From assembly GCF_001625695.1 (NCBI RefSeq), contig NZ_AUXY01000001.1, positions 51,780 through 115,779 of the forward strand: a DNA stretch of 64,000 bases, given 5' to 3'. The translations under genes were made by a program, and so were the position numbers. The notes beneath the pieces are model-generated. The model ran no database searches, was not told the origin of the DNA, and was given only the letters and a program-made list of their open reading frames with translations. Source of the DNA: Pseudoalteromonas luteoviolacea H33-S (GTDB lineage Bacteria > Pseudomonadota > Gammaproteobacteria > Enterobacterales > Alteromonadaceae). Of this stretch, positions 45,872-54,747 are shown piece by piece (within the stretch, counting starts at the first letter, position 1; every line of letters starts with the position of its first letter).

Positions 45872-46468
45872 ATGTATAAGGGAATAGCCTGTGCAGTCGT
45901 ACTGTTCATTGCATGTCTTCTTTGGGGAAGTCTGAGCAATGTATGTGCAAATGGAATAAAGCCTCATGCTTTAAGTGCTGCGAATGGCCATATGGAGCTC
46001 AACCTAGGGCATGCCACATCTCATCAAAACGAAGAACACTTTGTTATTAACAAAGCCTCAACGAATGCAAGAAAAGCACTATTTGATAATCATGAATATA
46101 TCAGCCAAGCCTATGTAGAGTTTAACATTAGGCGTATTAAAAATTTGCAAGAGTCTGACTTAATTGCATTTTATGTTCCTCAACAAGCACGTAGTTACAT
46201 GATCACCATTCACAGTATTGAGCAGTCTAAGCTAGGCAATCTCGTTGCATCTGGATATTTTACAGATGATAAATCACAGCATATTGTCCTAAAACTGAAG
46301 TTAGATGGGCGTTCAGTGGAGGGGAGTTTGCAGACTACCAATGGCGAATATTTGTTCCGTTCTCATGCGCAATATGGTTGGATTGCTGCGCAATATGAAG
46401 GTAAAAAGCAATATCTTAAATATCCAAATGAGTTTGCACACCCAGTTGACGTCATTGCTAAAAAGTAA
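45872..46468 (+). CDS. Hypothetical secreted protein, 198 aa
   Basis: Signal peptide (ACAVVLFIACLLWGSLSNVCA), then about 170 residues rich in beta strands (YVEFNIRRIKNLQESDLIAFYV). I recognise no domain; the FNIRRIKNLQ...DLIAFYVPQ text vaguely recalls propeptides of secreted metalloproteases, but no catalytic part is present. The ribosome site is poor. Confidence 0.5.
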   Translation: MYKGIACAVVLFIACLLWGSLSNVCANGIKPHALSAANGHMELNLGHATSHQNEEHFVINKASTNARKALFDNHEYISQAYVEFNIRRIKNLQESDLIAFYVPQQARSYMITIHSIEQSKLGNLVASGYFTDDKSQHIVLKLKLDGRSVEGSLQTTNGEYLFRSHAQYGWIAAQYEGKKQYLKYPNEFAHPVDVIAKK

Positions 46469-46684
46469 CTTTTAGTCGCTGTTTTCTACAGTACTATTCT
46501 TTTACGCCTGCTTTTTTTCCTTTAAAGATAAATAAAGTTCCAATTTATTCATGGTCTTATATTCGCAGTTTAATTCCTCACAAGAAATTTTTCGCTTGCT
46601 ACTGGAAAAAGAAAATTTTTTGTTAATAATTTTGTAATGTGGAGTATTTACTCTTCGTGTGACAAAAATATGATGGAAACAAAA

Positions 46685-47653
46685 ATGAAAAAATTGGGTT
46701 ATATGGCATTGATTGCTGGTTTTTCTTGCGCAGCAAATGCGCTTCCTACCTGTCCAAATTTAGCATGGCTTGAAGCTAAGTTTACCAAACCTGACATGCC
46801 GACCACAGAATATCGAAACCGATTAAATAAGTTGATTACTTGGTTACCTGCGTTTCATATGGTACACGATGAAATCTCTGCAGAAGGACACGCTGTGACC
46901 GTCACGGCCAAGTTTGACTATGGGGCCGTGGCACATAAAGATTTAGAGTACGAAACCATCAAGTTTTATATTCGCTCCGAGCAAGACACTCAATGGCATT
47001 TCTTGGCAGACGCAGTGACTAACCGCGATGGCAAAGCCAGCATTTCCTTGCCAGCTTTACAGGCGGGACAATACCGTATTTATGCAGGGGTTCCTGCCGA
47101 TAATTCTGGCGCTGAAGGTTATGTGACAGTGGTTCAAGCTGGTACACAAGCCGTGCTTTTCGATATTGATGGCACGTTGACTGAGTCGGATGCTGAGCAA
47201 ATTGGGGATTATACGGGGATTGATCGCGCGGATGAAAAAGAGGGCGCATATTCGTTGGTGCGTCGATATCTGGATCTGGGCTATCAGCCTGTTTATCTCA
47301 CAGCACGGGTTTACTGGTATGCAAAAGGGACAAGAGATTGGCTTAATTGGATGGGGTTACCGCAAGGCTTTTTGAGAACATCGCTGAGCAATGAAACGAG
47401 CTTATTTCGCACTGCTGAATATAAAATAGCGGAGATAAATCGATTGCAAGCGCAGGGGTTAGATATTGTTCGTGCTTATGGTAATGCAAAAACAGATGCT
47501 GAAGCGTTTATACGTGCTGGGTTAGGAACAAGTAATAGCTTTACCATTGGTCATGATGCAGGTCACTATGGTACAACGCCAATTGAGGTCAATAATTACT
47601 TTCAACATATACAAACGCAGGTGGACGATTACCCAGCTGCACTGTGTGAGTGA
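46685..47653 (+). CDS. Secreted LNS2 (lipin-like) HAD phosphatase
   Basis: About 322 residues with a signal peptide (MALIAGFSCAANA), an N-terminal beta-sandwich-like domain and a C-terminal LNS2/HAD domain: VLFDIDGTLTESDAEQIGDY carries the DxDGT nucleophile, then PVYLTARVYWYAKGTRDWL and AYGNAKTDAEAF. LNS2 is best known from eukaryotic lipins and phosphatidylinositol-transfer proteins; bacterial secreted versions are uncharacterised, possibly phospholipid phosphatases. I start at 46685, after GGAAA; the longer frame adds 16 residues. Confidence 0.75.
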   Translation: MKKLGYMALIAGFSCAANALPTCPNLAWLEAKFTKPDMPTTEYRNRLNKLITWLPAFHMVHDEISAEGHAVTVTAKFDYGAVAHKDLEYETIKFYIRSEQDTQWHFLADAVTNRDGKASISLPALQAGQYRIYAGVPADNSGAEGYVTVVQAGTQAVLFDIDGTLTESDAEQIGDYTGIDRADEKEGAYSLVRRYLDLGYQPVYLTARVYWYAKGTRDWLNWMGLPQGFLRTSLSNETSLFRTAEYKIAEINRLQAQGLDIVRAYGNAKTDAEAFIRAGLGTSNSFTIGHDAGHYGTTPIEVNNYFQHIQTQVDDYPAALCE

Positions 47654-47676
47654 TAGTGTGTATTTTTAATAGGGTA

Positions 47677-47700
47677 GGGCGGCTAAGTGTCTGCCGCCTT
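47677..47700. terminator. Hairpin between convergent genes
   Basis: GGCGGC / GCCGCC stem with a nine-base loop directly between the LNS2 and M48 stops. A T-rich stretch follows on the plus strand. Confidence 0.6.
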
Positions 47701-48730
47701 ATTTCTTTTGGTATGTTTGCGCGTGTTTGATGCGCTCATCTAAGCTTGGGTGAGTAGAGAGGTACTCAAGCCAAGTTCCGTCTTCTTCGCTTGTGCTGTC
47801 CTGCGCTTCAGAGAGTGCTTTTAAGCGCTTTAAGGCATCGGCAAAATCTGCACTTGAGTGACCAATATGAGTTAGGCGTTGCAATGCAAACTCATCGGCT
47901 TCCCACTCCATTTTTTGTGAAAACTGGGCGCCCATAATGAGGTTGCCTGAGCCGATAATCAGTTCGAGTATGCCTTCCATATCTCCAAAGATAAAGCTCA
48001 TAGCAATAGTGCCGGCAAATGCTTGTGCTGCTAATCGAATACTATGTTTGCCTTCAATATGGCCAATTTCATGTAAAAATACGGCTCGAATGGCATTGGG
48101 ATTATCCTCCAAGGCCTTTATTAAGTCATCGGTTATCACTATTTGCCCATGAGGCAGTGCAAAGGCATTGGCACCAAAGTGCTCAGATGCATAGATATCT
48201 AGTTGATAACGCTCTTTTGACAGCGCAACGGCGGCTAAGGCTTCATCCCAAATGAGATGAATTTGGTTTCGTGTCTCTGGTGGTAGCTCTGTTGGAGAGA
48301 GGAAATTTTCCTCAATTAAATACATGGATTGTTGTCCCATGGTATCTACCACAGACTCAGGCACGTAATCTACCAACCAAACTGCTGCGCTAGGGACAAC
48401 TTTAAATAACAGAGCGTAAATCAACAAAGGCGTCAGCAGCAGTGCTGAGAAGATCATGATGTAATGACCTTCTAGTTTTGCCATTCCCTTGTGCTTTTTA
48501 TGCGCTGGCCACACAAAGTCTGCACTGTGGGGGACAAAGCGCTCACCGGAGGGAAATGATGCTTGTGTAGCGACGCCGGGAATTGGCGTCGACAAGGATA
48601 GGCTATCAAGTGAGCAGCGTACCGCACGATTTACATCGTAAGAAATATGTATTTTCCCATTGTCGAGCTGTGCTTCTACTTCGAAGGATGCACTGCTCGA
48701 AAATGGGTAGAGTTGGCCGCAAACACGCAT
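47699..48730 (-). CDS. M48-family membrane metalloprotease
   Basis: 343 residues. Zinc motif AVFLHEIGHIEGKHS and third ligand in KMEWEADEFALQRL. One N-terminal hydrophobic helix (ALLLTPLLIYALLFKVV) and another in the region AGTIAMSFIFGDMEG. Follows the DUF898 gene with two bases between them, an operon arrangement seen in many gammaproteobacteria. Likely a membrane-protein quality-control protease. Confidence 0.87.
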   Translation of the reverse strand: MRVCGQLYPFSSSASFEVEAQLDNGKIHISYDVNRAVRCSLDSLSLSTPIPGVATQASFPSGERFVPHSADFVWPAHKKHKGMAKLEGHYIMIFSALLLTPLLIYALLFKVVPSAAVWLVDYVPESVVDTMGQQSMYLIEENFLSPTELPPETRNQIHLIWDEALAAVALSKERYQLDIYASEHFGANAFALPHGQIVITDDLIKALEDNPNAIRAVFLHEIGHIEGKHSIRLAAQAFAGTIAMSFIFGDMEGILELIIGSGNLIMGAQFSQKMEWEADEFALQRLTHIGHSSADFADALKRLKALSEAQDSTSEEDGTWLEYLSTHPSLDERIKHAQTYQKK

Positions 48731-48732
48731 TG

Positions 48733-49779
48733 CTAAGTCAGAGATACGTCTACATCAAATAGGTTTGATGCTTCATCACCCAAGGATGACTCTGTGTTAT
48801 CCATGGTATCAATGATATTTTCAGCGGCGGGCATCATGGTGACTGCAGTCGCATCTGCAAGCACCTTAGTTTTTCGAACTTTCGCCCATGGGTATGCCAA
48901 GCCCGCGGTGAGAATAATGGCGAGTATATTTGTTACTTCAACGAAGGCAAAACGCGCCGCAGATAAATCCGAATGAAACAGTGCGACCTCTTTAATCTCG
49001 GCATTGTTAAAGACATGGTTTCTAATGATCGCTTGATAAATTGCTTTTAAAAGGTACATACAGACAATGTATACAGGTATCAAGGTTATCAGGACTTTGC
49101 TGGAGTCTTCAAAACTGGTACCAGCAACATAAAGCCCTAATGCAATAAAGGGAATTGCTACAAAAGAGCTTAATAATGTGATTAACAAGGCACTCAGGTA
49201 TTTACTTGTTGAAAGCTTTGCAGAGAATGGTTTGTCACCAAATTGAATATTAGTGAGGAGGTATTCATCCATTTTTTTCAATGTCCAAGGTAGCAGCAAA
49301 TACATGGTAAATACGCACAGCAGGGGCATGAGTAAAAATATCTTAAACGCACCGCCATAGCTGCCTTTAAAATTAAAGCGAACATTTCTAAAGCGCGTCA
49401 TGCGCATATTAAATCTAAAGCTTTGGTTGATAAGCCAAGGTGCTAAAAGTGTGACCATGAGGGCTAATATTGCGCCTACTAATGGGAAGTAATGTGTAAA
49501 AAACAGGTATATCACCAATAATATTGATGCAATGATCCGGCCTTTTAAGATTTGCATTGGTGTTGCGAGGTATTCGAAACGGTGGTTATCGATATGTGTA
49601 TTGCTAAAAAAATACTGTTTTGTTCTAACGGTTGCCCATGCTGAATAGACACCCAGAGTCACAATACTCAGCATTAGGTTGACGATCCAAATACCGAAAA
49701 AATCTTTTCCATTTCCAGTAAAGCGCACTAATGATGGTGTGCTTGCGCCTGATTGTAACGGCTTGCTAGCTATGTCCAT
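48733..49779 (-). CDS. yjgN: YjgN-family DUF898 membrane protein
   Basis: 348 residues with about eight helices. RFTGNGKDFFGIWIVNLMLS and VTLGVYSAWATVRTKQYFF are DUF898 signatures, and the second half ends with LAIILTAGLAYPWAKVRKT. Paired with the M48 protease gene immediately downstream. Function unknown, possibly a transporter or protease partner. Strong ribosome site AAGGAG. Confidence 0.87.
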   Translation of the reverse strand: MDIASKPLQSGASTPSLVRFTGNGKDFFGIWIVNLMLSIVTLGVYSAWATVRTKQYFFSNTHIDNHRFEYLATPMQILKGRIIASILLVIYLFFTHYFPLVGAILALMVTLLAPWLINQSFRFNMRMTRFRNVRFNFKGSYGGAFKIFLLMPLLCVFTMYLLLPWTLKKMDEYLLTNIQFGDKPFSAKLSTSKYLSALLITLLSSFVAIPFIALGLYVAGTSFEDSSKVLITLIPVYIVCMYLLKAIYQAIIRNHVFNNAEIKEVALFHSDLSAARFAFVEVTNILAIILTAGLAYPWAKVRKTKVLADATAVTMMPAAENIIDTMDNTESSLGDEASNLFDVDVSLT

Positions 49780-49959
49780 ATAATTATACTCCTTGTAATA
49801 CCCAATTATAATACACTGAATGTTTCAAAAAAGGCAACGTATCGCTAATTTATATGCGAATATTTATCAATCAGAATTGGTTGTGGTTGAATTTCATATT
49901 TCCTTGATTAAGCTGTAGAAATATTTGACTGTAATAGATGATTTAGGTGAGGCGGGTAA

Positions 49960-50832
49960 ATGGGAAAGGATGAGTTTGTGATCCGAGCAATGAAAGATGA
50001 TGAAATAGACATTGCCATTGCATGGGCTGCACAAGAGGGGTGGAATCCGGGAAATTGTGATGCAAAAAGCTACGTCATAGCAGATCCGCAAGGTTTTCTT
50101 ATTGGCTTACTCAATAATGAGCCAATCGCTGTGATTTCGGCGATTAAATATGATGACAGTTTTGGGTTCATTGGGTTTTATATCGTTAAGCCAGAATATA
50201 GAGGGCAGGGCTTTGGCTATCGTATTTGGCAAGCTGCTATGGCTTATTTATCTGGTTGCAATATCGGTTTAGATGGGGTGGTAGAACAGCAAGGTAATTA
50301 CCGAAAATCAGGATTTGAGCTTGCATATCGCAATATTCGATATCAGGGGACATTTACATCAGAGTTATTGGCGGACAAGGCGGTAACCTTTGATGGGACG
50401 GTCTGTGACGTTGATGAACATCAGATCCAAGCCTATGAAAAGCCATTTTTCCCTGTATGTCGAGATGATTTTAACCATCAGTGGCGAGTGCAACCTAATG
50501 CAGATGCATTGAGCATAGTAAACCAACGTACTACTACTGGTTATGGTGTGATCAGAGCGTGCGAAGAGGGTTATAAAATAGGCCCACTTTACGCTGAGAA
50601 TCTGGATACGGCAAAAGCGCTCATTGATGCTTTGCTTGGAAAAGTGACCGCAGCCACTAACGAGCCTGTCATTGCTTTTTTAGATACACCAGAGCCGAAC
50701 CAAGATGCGGTATGGTTAGCAGAGTCATTGGGTATGACTAAGGTTTTTGAAACTGCAAGAATGTACACCGCTGATGAGCCCGACCTGCCAATAGCACAAA
50801 CATTTGGTGTTGCCTCATTTGAAATTGGTTAG
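49960..50832 (+). CDS. Two-domain GNAT acetyltransferase
   Basis: 290 residues. The N-terminal GNAT domain has VKPEYRGQGFGYRIW and NYRKSGFELAYRN; the C-terminal part (QDAVWLAESLGMTKVFETAR) matches the second GNAT-like domain of YitH/Acetyltransf_18-type proteins. Substrate unknown. Confidence 0.83.
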   Translation: MGKDEFVIRAMKDDEIDIAIAWAAQEGWNPGNCDAKSYVIADPQGFLIGLLNNEPIAVISAIKYDDSFGFIGFYIVKPEYRGQGFGYRIWQAAMAYLSGCNIGLDGVVEQQGNYRKSGFELAYRNIRYQGTFTSELLADKAVTFDGTVCDVDEHQIQAYEKPFFPVCRDDFNHQWRVQPNADALSIVNQRTTTGYGVIRACEEGYKIGPLYAENLDTAKALIDALLGKVTAATNEPVIAFLDTPEPNQDAVWLAESLGMTKVFETARMYTADEPDLPIAQTFGVASFEIG

Positions 50833-50867
50833 TAATGACCCTAGCTAAATACGAATATCTGTTTTTA

Positions 50868-50891
50868 TATGAACGGAGAGACCCGTTCATA
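50868..50891. repeat. Hairpin between GNAT and fusion genes
   Basis: TATGAACGG / CCGTTCATA perfect nine-base arms around six bases. There is no T run, so it is more likely a processing or weak termination structure. Confidence 0.45.
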
Positions 50892-50935
50892 CTTCACATC
50901 TCGCTCAACGCATAGAAGTAAATTTAAGGAATTAT

Positions 50936-51790
50936 ATGACAACACACAATGCGATTTTTGTTCTTTTTTGTGGTGGTGAAATCACATTAACTAATGAAGA
51001 TTATGCGCCGTCCTCATTGCAATCTGAGGGATATATTCATGCGTGTACAGCTACGCAAGTAGAGGTTGTCTATCAGCGATTTTATGCGAACTTAGACTCG
51101 GTTAAGGTGGCGGTGATTGACCCGCGACGCGTTAACGCTAAGCTTGTTTTTGAAGCACCCTCTGAGCCTATGGACGCACATACGGGGTTTCCACATATTT
51201 ATGGCAAGCTCAATCTGGATGCTGTTGTTGATATTGTTGATTATCAGTTATTTACCCATCAAGAGATCACACCAGATATTCTCGATGTACTTGCCCACTA
51301 TCGATTCGATCGCTTACCTGTCGAGGGCACCTTGTATAAAAGTACTTGGCGCGCGGATAATGAATTAGGTGATAGTACGCCGGTCGGTACGGCTATGATG
51401 GGCATGTACTGTAGCGCCTTAAAAAGTGTGTCTTGCTTTCATCGCCTAACACATGATGAGGTTTGGCACTTTTATCAAGGCGATGCATTCAATCTTTATT
51501 TGCTCTACCCAGACGGAACATCACAAACAATCGTAATGGGCACTGACTTTTCAAAAGGTCAGCAAATACAGTGTCGAATTCCAGCCGGCGTATGGCAGGC
51601 AGGTGAGCTGGCACCAGGTGGGCAGTATGCATTATTTGGCTGTACGATGGCGCCGGGCTTTACTGGGGACTGTTTTGAAGCCGCGGATCATGATGCGCTT
51701 AAGCAAAGTTATCCAGAAATGGCTGCGGTATGTAATAGGTTAGCTATCAACAATCATGAAACAAAAATGCCCGCTGGGTTTGCTTCTTAA
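50936..51790 (+). CDS. DUF952-cupin_5 (DUF985) fusion protein
   Basis: 284 residues in two domains. Residues ~1-110 match DUF952 (GYIHACTATQVEVVYQRFY and GFPHIYGKLN). Residues ~120-280 match cupin_5/DUF985 (YKSTWRADNELG, WHFYQGDAFNLYLLYPDG and PAGVWQAGELAPGG). Each part is normally a separate protein; here they form one frame. Function of both is unknown, the cupin probably binding a small carbohydrate or metal. Ribosome site AAGGAA. Confidence 0.82.
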   Translation: MTTHNAIFVLFCGGEITLTNEDYAPSSLQSEGYIHACTATQVEVVYQRFYANLDSVKVAVIDPRRVNAKLVFEAPSEPMDAHTGFPHIYGKLNLDAVVDIVDYQLFTHQEITPDILDVLAHYRFDRLPVEGTLYKSTWRADNELGDSTPVGTAMMGMYCSALKSVSCFHRLTHDEVWHFYQGDAFNLYLLYPDGTSQTIVMGTDFSKGQQIQCRIPAGVWQAGELAPGGQYALFGCTMAPGFTGDCFEAADHDALKQSYPEMAAVCNRLAINNHETKMPAGFAS

Positions 51791-51878
51791 TCCAGTATTC
51801 TCAGTCTAAAGTGAATTATTTGGCCTCTCGACTTTGTTCCTCTATATTCAATAGATGATTAATAAATAGGAACTTGAG

Positions 51879-52895
51879 TTGATAGGTCAGGTAGTATTTA
51901 TTGCCGCTGGGCTGCTGTTTTCATCGCTACTTAGCGCACGTCCTTCGATTGAGCAGCAGATGGACATGCTTCAAGAAGCGCAAGATTATCTCACGGTTAA
52001 GCCGTCTCAGTCGCTGCACATCCTTGCCTCAATCTCTGATGTTGAGGCGTTACCTTTAGGACTTCAGATCCGTTGGCACGTTCTGCGTGTGAGAGCATCG
52101 GTGCCGACCAATCAGTTAGTGCAACTTGAGCAATCATTACAGGCGCTTTTTGCGTTAAGTACTCACTCTTACTTCAAAGATAACTTACCCAGTGTACTCA
52201 GTGCACTGGGCATTTGGCTGCGCCGTAAAGGGTATTTACAAGAAGCTGATATTAGCTTGCAATGCGCATTAAAGTACGCCAAAAATGCATCACAGCAGCT
52301 TACGTTAATTAATAGCAGAGCATTGGTTGCAAGACATATGGGTAAGTACCCAGACGCAATTTCACTATACAAAGAAGCGGCTCTATTGGCGAAAAAACAG
52401 CGCAATATATCCATGATGGCAACCATTGATAACAATTTGGGGGCGATAGCTTTAGATTTGGCTAACTACGATGAAGCTGATGTGTATTTTCGTGCTGCAC
52501 TGGCTGGCTATCAGCGTATTGATAAGCGCTCAGGTCACATTACCGCAGGGACTAATTTACTGTTTTTATTTATTTTAAAAGACGAGATACTCAACTATCA
52601 GCGCCTTTATTCACCCATAAAAGCGCTGACGGACGGATTTCCTAATCAATCAAAAAAAGCACTTTTAACATGGATCCATGCTGCGTATATAGTTAAGCAG
52701 GGGGGTCATATGTCAGATCAAGCACGTCAAAACTTGCAAACCGCCTATTCACAGCTAGAAAGCCACCAAGTTAAATTATTGGTTGGTATGTATTTGGCCC
52801 CGATTGTGAAAGTTACGCTGCCACCGTTGCCGACACGAAAATTAACGCTATTTACAGCCCCGTGGTTTAAGCAGGTACAAGATTGTCGCTGGTAA
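51879..52895 (+). CDS. Exported TPR protein (sensor-like, no output domain)
   Basis: 338 residues with a TTG start supported by AGGA eight bases upstream. Signal peptide (VVFIAAGLLFSSLLSARP), then TPR-like helical pairs such as ARHMGKYPDAISLYKEAALL and LGAIALDLANYDEADVYFRA. This resembles the periplasmic sensor half of TPR-GGDEF proteins of Alteromonadales, but the frame stops without a membrane helix or enzymatic domain. It may be a truncated remnant or a free TPR protein. Confidence 0.6.
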   Translation: MIGQVVFIAAGLLFSSLLSARPSIEQQMDMLQEAQDYLTVKPSQSLHILASISDVEALPLGLQIRWHVLRVRASVPTNQLVQLEQSLQALFALSTHSYFKDNLPSVLSALGIWLRRKGYLQEADISLQCALKYAKNASQQLTLINSRALVARHMGKYPDAISLYKEAALLAKKQRNISMMATIDNNLGAIALDLANYDEADVYFRAALAGYQRIDKRSGHITAGTNLLFLFILKDEILNYQRLYSPIKALTDGFPNQSKKALLTWIHAAYIVKQGGHMSDQARQNLQTAYSQLESHQVKLLVGMYLAPIVKVTLPPLPTRKLTLFTAPWFKQVQDCRW

Positions 52896-52935
52896 TGGCA
52901 AGATAGAATTTTTAAAATCCCCTTAGTTATATGTC

Positions 52936-53982
52936 ATGCCAAGGAGCGTAGATGAATTTCATGAAATTAAAGAAGATTTACAGTGTTTATTGGGTGACTT
53001 GGCGGTTGATATTGATCACATTGGCTCGACAGCGGTCGTTGGGCTTGCAGCGAAAGACATTATTGACATCCAAGTGAGTGTAAAGGCCCTTGACACTCAC
53101 TTGCTGGTTGCTGCATTTCAAAAAGGCGGATATATCTATCGTGGTGATATTACGCATGACAATTTGATTGGTTATAAGGACCAAGATAAAGAAATACAAA
53201 AGCTATACTTTCGTGAACCTGAAGGGGCTAGACAAACCCACATACACGTTAGGGAAGTTGGTCGCGTCAACCAAGCATATGCGTTACTGTTTCGTGATTT
53301 CTTACGTAATAATGAAGCCATTGCGATGGCTTATGAAAAAATTAAAAGGTCTCTTGCGAAGCGTTTTCCGAATGATATAGACGCATATTATGAAATCAAA
53401 GATCCTTATATGGATACGCTTTTTTGTGCTGCGAATTTGCTAAACGTCAAAAATGAGACAAGAGAAAATTTAAAAAATCAGGATGTTAATATGGATATAA
53501 AAACAGATTGGCTCGAAATCAAAAGGTTATTTAGGTGTTCATTTAAATCGTCATTTCACTATGCGATTGCAACAGTAAAAGACGATGGCAGTCCACACAT
53601 TACCCCTATCGGCTCATTGACCCTAACGGAGGCAGGGAAGGGCTATTATTTTGAAAAATTTACTTCTCAGTTGCCTAAGTCGGCTCGTACACATGAGCGG
53701 GTGTGTATTTTAGCGGTGAATGGCAGCATGTGGTATTGGCTCAAGTCATTACTTAAAGGTGAGTTTGGCACTCGACCTGCCGTTAGATTATATGGCACTT
53801 TAGGCGACTTACGAGATGCGACGGAGAGTGAAAAAGCGCGTTTTCAAAGGCGAGTAAGTAAAACCCGCTTTACGCGAGGATATAAGTTATTGTGGAAGAA
53901 TATGTCTAAAGTGCGTGAGATCGAGTTTGATAAAGCCGAGCAAGTTAAGATTGGAGCAATGACCAAGCTGTTTTTCAACTAG
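52936..53982 (+). CDS. GrpB domain fused to a PNPOx-like flavin-binding domain
   Basis: 348 residues. Residues ~1-165 are a GrpB domain (IDHIGSTAVVGLAAKDIIDI) that lacks the usual N-terminal strand with the YDPxW motif. Residues ~187-348 form a pyridoxamine-phosphate-oxidase-like split barrel (WLEIKRLF...FHYAIATVKDDGSPHITPIG). The missing N-terminal text seems to lie in the adjacent frame just upstream (LVICHAKER), so a one-base frameshift near 52950 is possible. Internal ATG at 53491 has AGGAT and could make the split barrel alone. Function unknown. Confidence 0.68.
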   Translation: MPRSVDEFHEIKEDLQCLLGDLAVDIDHIGSTAVVGLAAKDIIDIQVSVKALDTHLLVAAFQKGGYIYRGDITHDNLIGYKDQDKEIQKLYFREPEGARQTHIHVREVGRVNQAYALLFRDFLRNNEAIAMAYEKIKRSLAKRFPNDIDAYYEIKDPYMDTLFCAANLLNVKNETRENLKNQDVNMDIKTDWLEIKRLFRCSFKSSFHYAIATVKDDGSPHITPIGSLTLTEAGKGYYFEKFTSQLPKSARTHERVCILAVNGSMWYWLKSLLKGEFGTRPAVRLYGTLGDLRDATESEKARFQRRVSKTRFTRGYKLLWKNMSKVREIEFDKAEQVKIGAMTKLFFN

Positions 53983-53990
53983 TTGGTCAA

Positions 53991-54015
53991 ACCTCTGCAC
54001 AGACAGTGCAGAGGT
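53991..54015. terminator. Hairpin between convergent genes
   Basis: Perfect ten-base arms ACCTCTGCAC / GTGCAGAGGT with loop AGACA, between the GrpB fusion and DUF998 gene stops. No T tract. Confidence 0.6.
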
Positions 54016-54021
54016 CACGTA

Positions 54022-54627
54022 TTAATTGGCTACCCATAACATAATAGATAACGCAGCCAGCCAAATGAGTTTGATCCAGTAAGATAAGCGCTGATATAAA
54101 CCGACTAGATTGGCCTTTTGTTTAAAGGTAAGTGCCATTTTATAAAGGTAATAACAGGCAATAATGACACATAAGCCGGAGAAAAACCGGAACCAAAGCT
54201 CAAACTGACTGAATATCATCAGCGTCGGAGCAATAAGCAGAGACAAAAGCATGATAAAGCCAGCATAAGAATGCACTTGGCAATTAAAACTCGGTGTTGT
54301 TGTGTAAGGGTCTTTATCCATAGGGAAAAAGCCTGCTACCCACGTACCAATACCGTGAACGATGATCAACCCGCCAACGCAAATTAACAGTAATGACTCG
54401 TGTGCATGTATGATAATGCTCCACCCAAATAAGCAAAATAAAACGCCTAAGGGGTAATTGTTGATAAGTGGAGATAGTTTCTCTGTTGGGCTACCAGCTG
54501 CACCCAGTTCACTGCAAAATTGGGTTTTATGATTGTAGTTTGGGTAATAACGAGCGGCGATATACACCCCTAGCGTGATCCAGATTGTGGCAAATAAGCC
54601 ACTAAGCAGCACGACACTGCCATCCAT
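54022..54627 (-). CDS. DUF998-family membrane protein
   Basis: About 201 residues with six predicted helices. FCSELGAAGSPTEKLSPLINN and GWVAGFFP-like text (TWVAGFFPMDKDPY) are typical of DUF998. I start at the ATG at 54627, which has AAGGAG six bases upstream. Function unknown. Confidence 0.78.
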   Translation of the reverse strand: MDGSVVLLSGLFATIWITLGVYIAARYYPNYNHKTQFCSELGAAGSPTEKLSPLINNYPLGVLFCLFGWSIIIHAHESLLLICVGGLIIVHGIGTWVAGFFPMDKDPYTTTPSFNCQVHSYAGFIMLLSLLIAPTLMIFSQFELWFRFFSGLCVIIACYYLYKMALTFKQKANLVGLYQRLSYWIKLIWLAALSIMLWVAN

Positions 54628-54747
54628 AAAGCACTCCTTTTTATTCACTGTGGTTATGTTGAAAATAAACTACGTGAATGTTTTGGTGGAGTCAATCAAA
54701 AATGATTGAAAATCAGTCAATCAATGAATTGGTTTTATTGATAGTCA

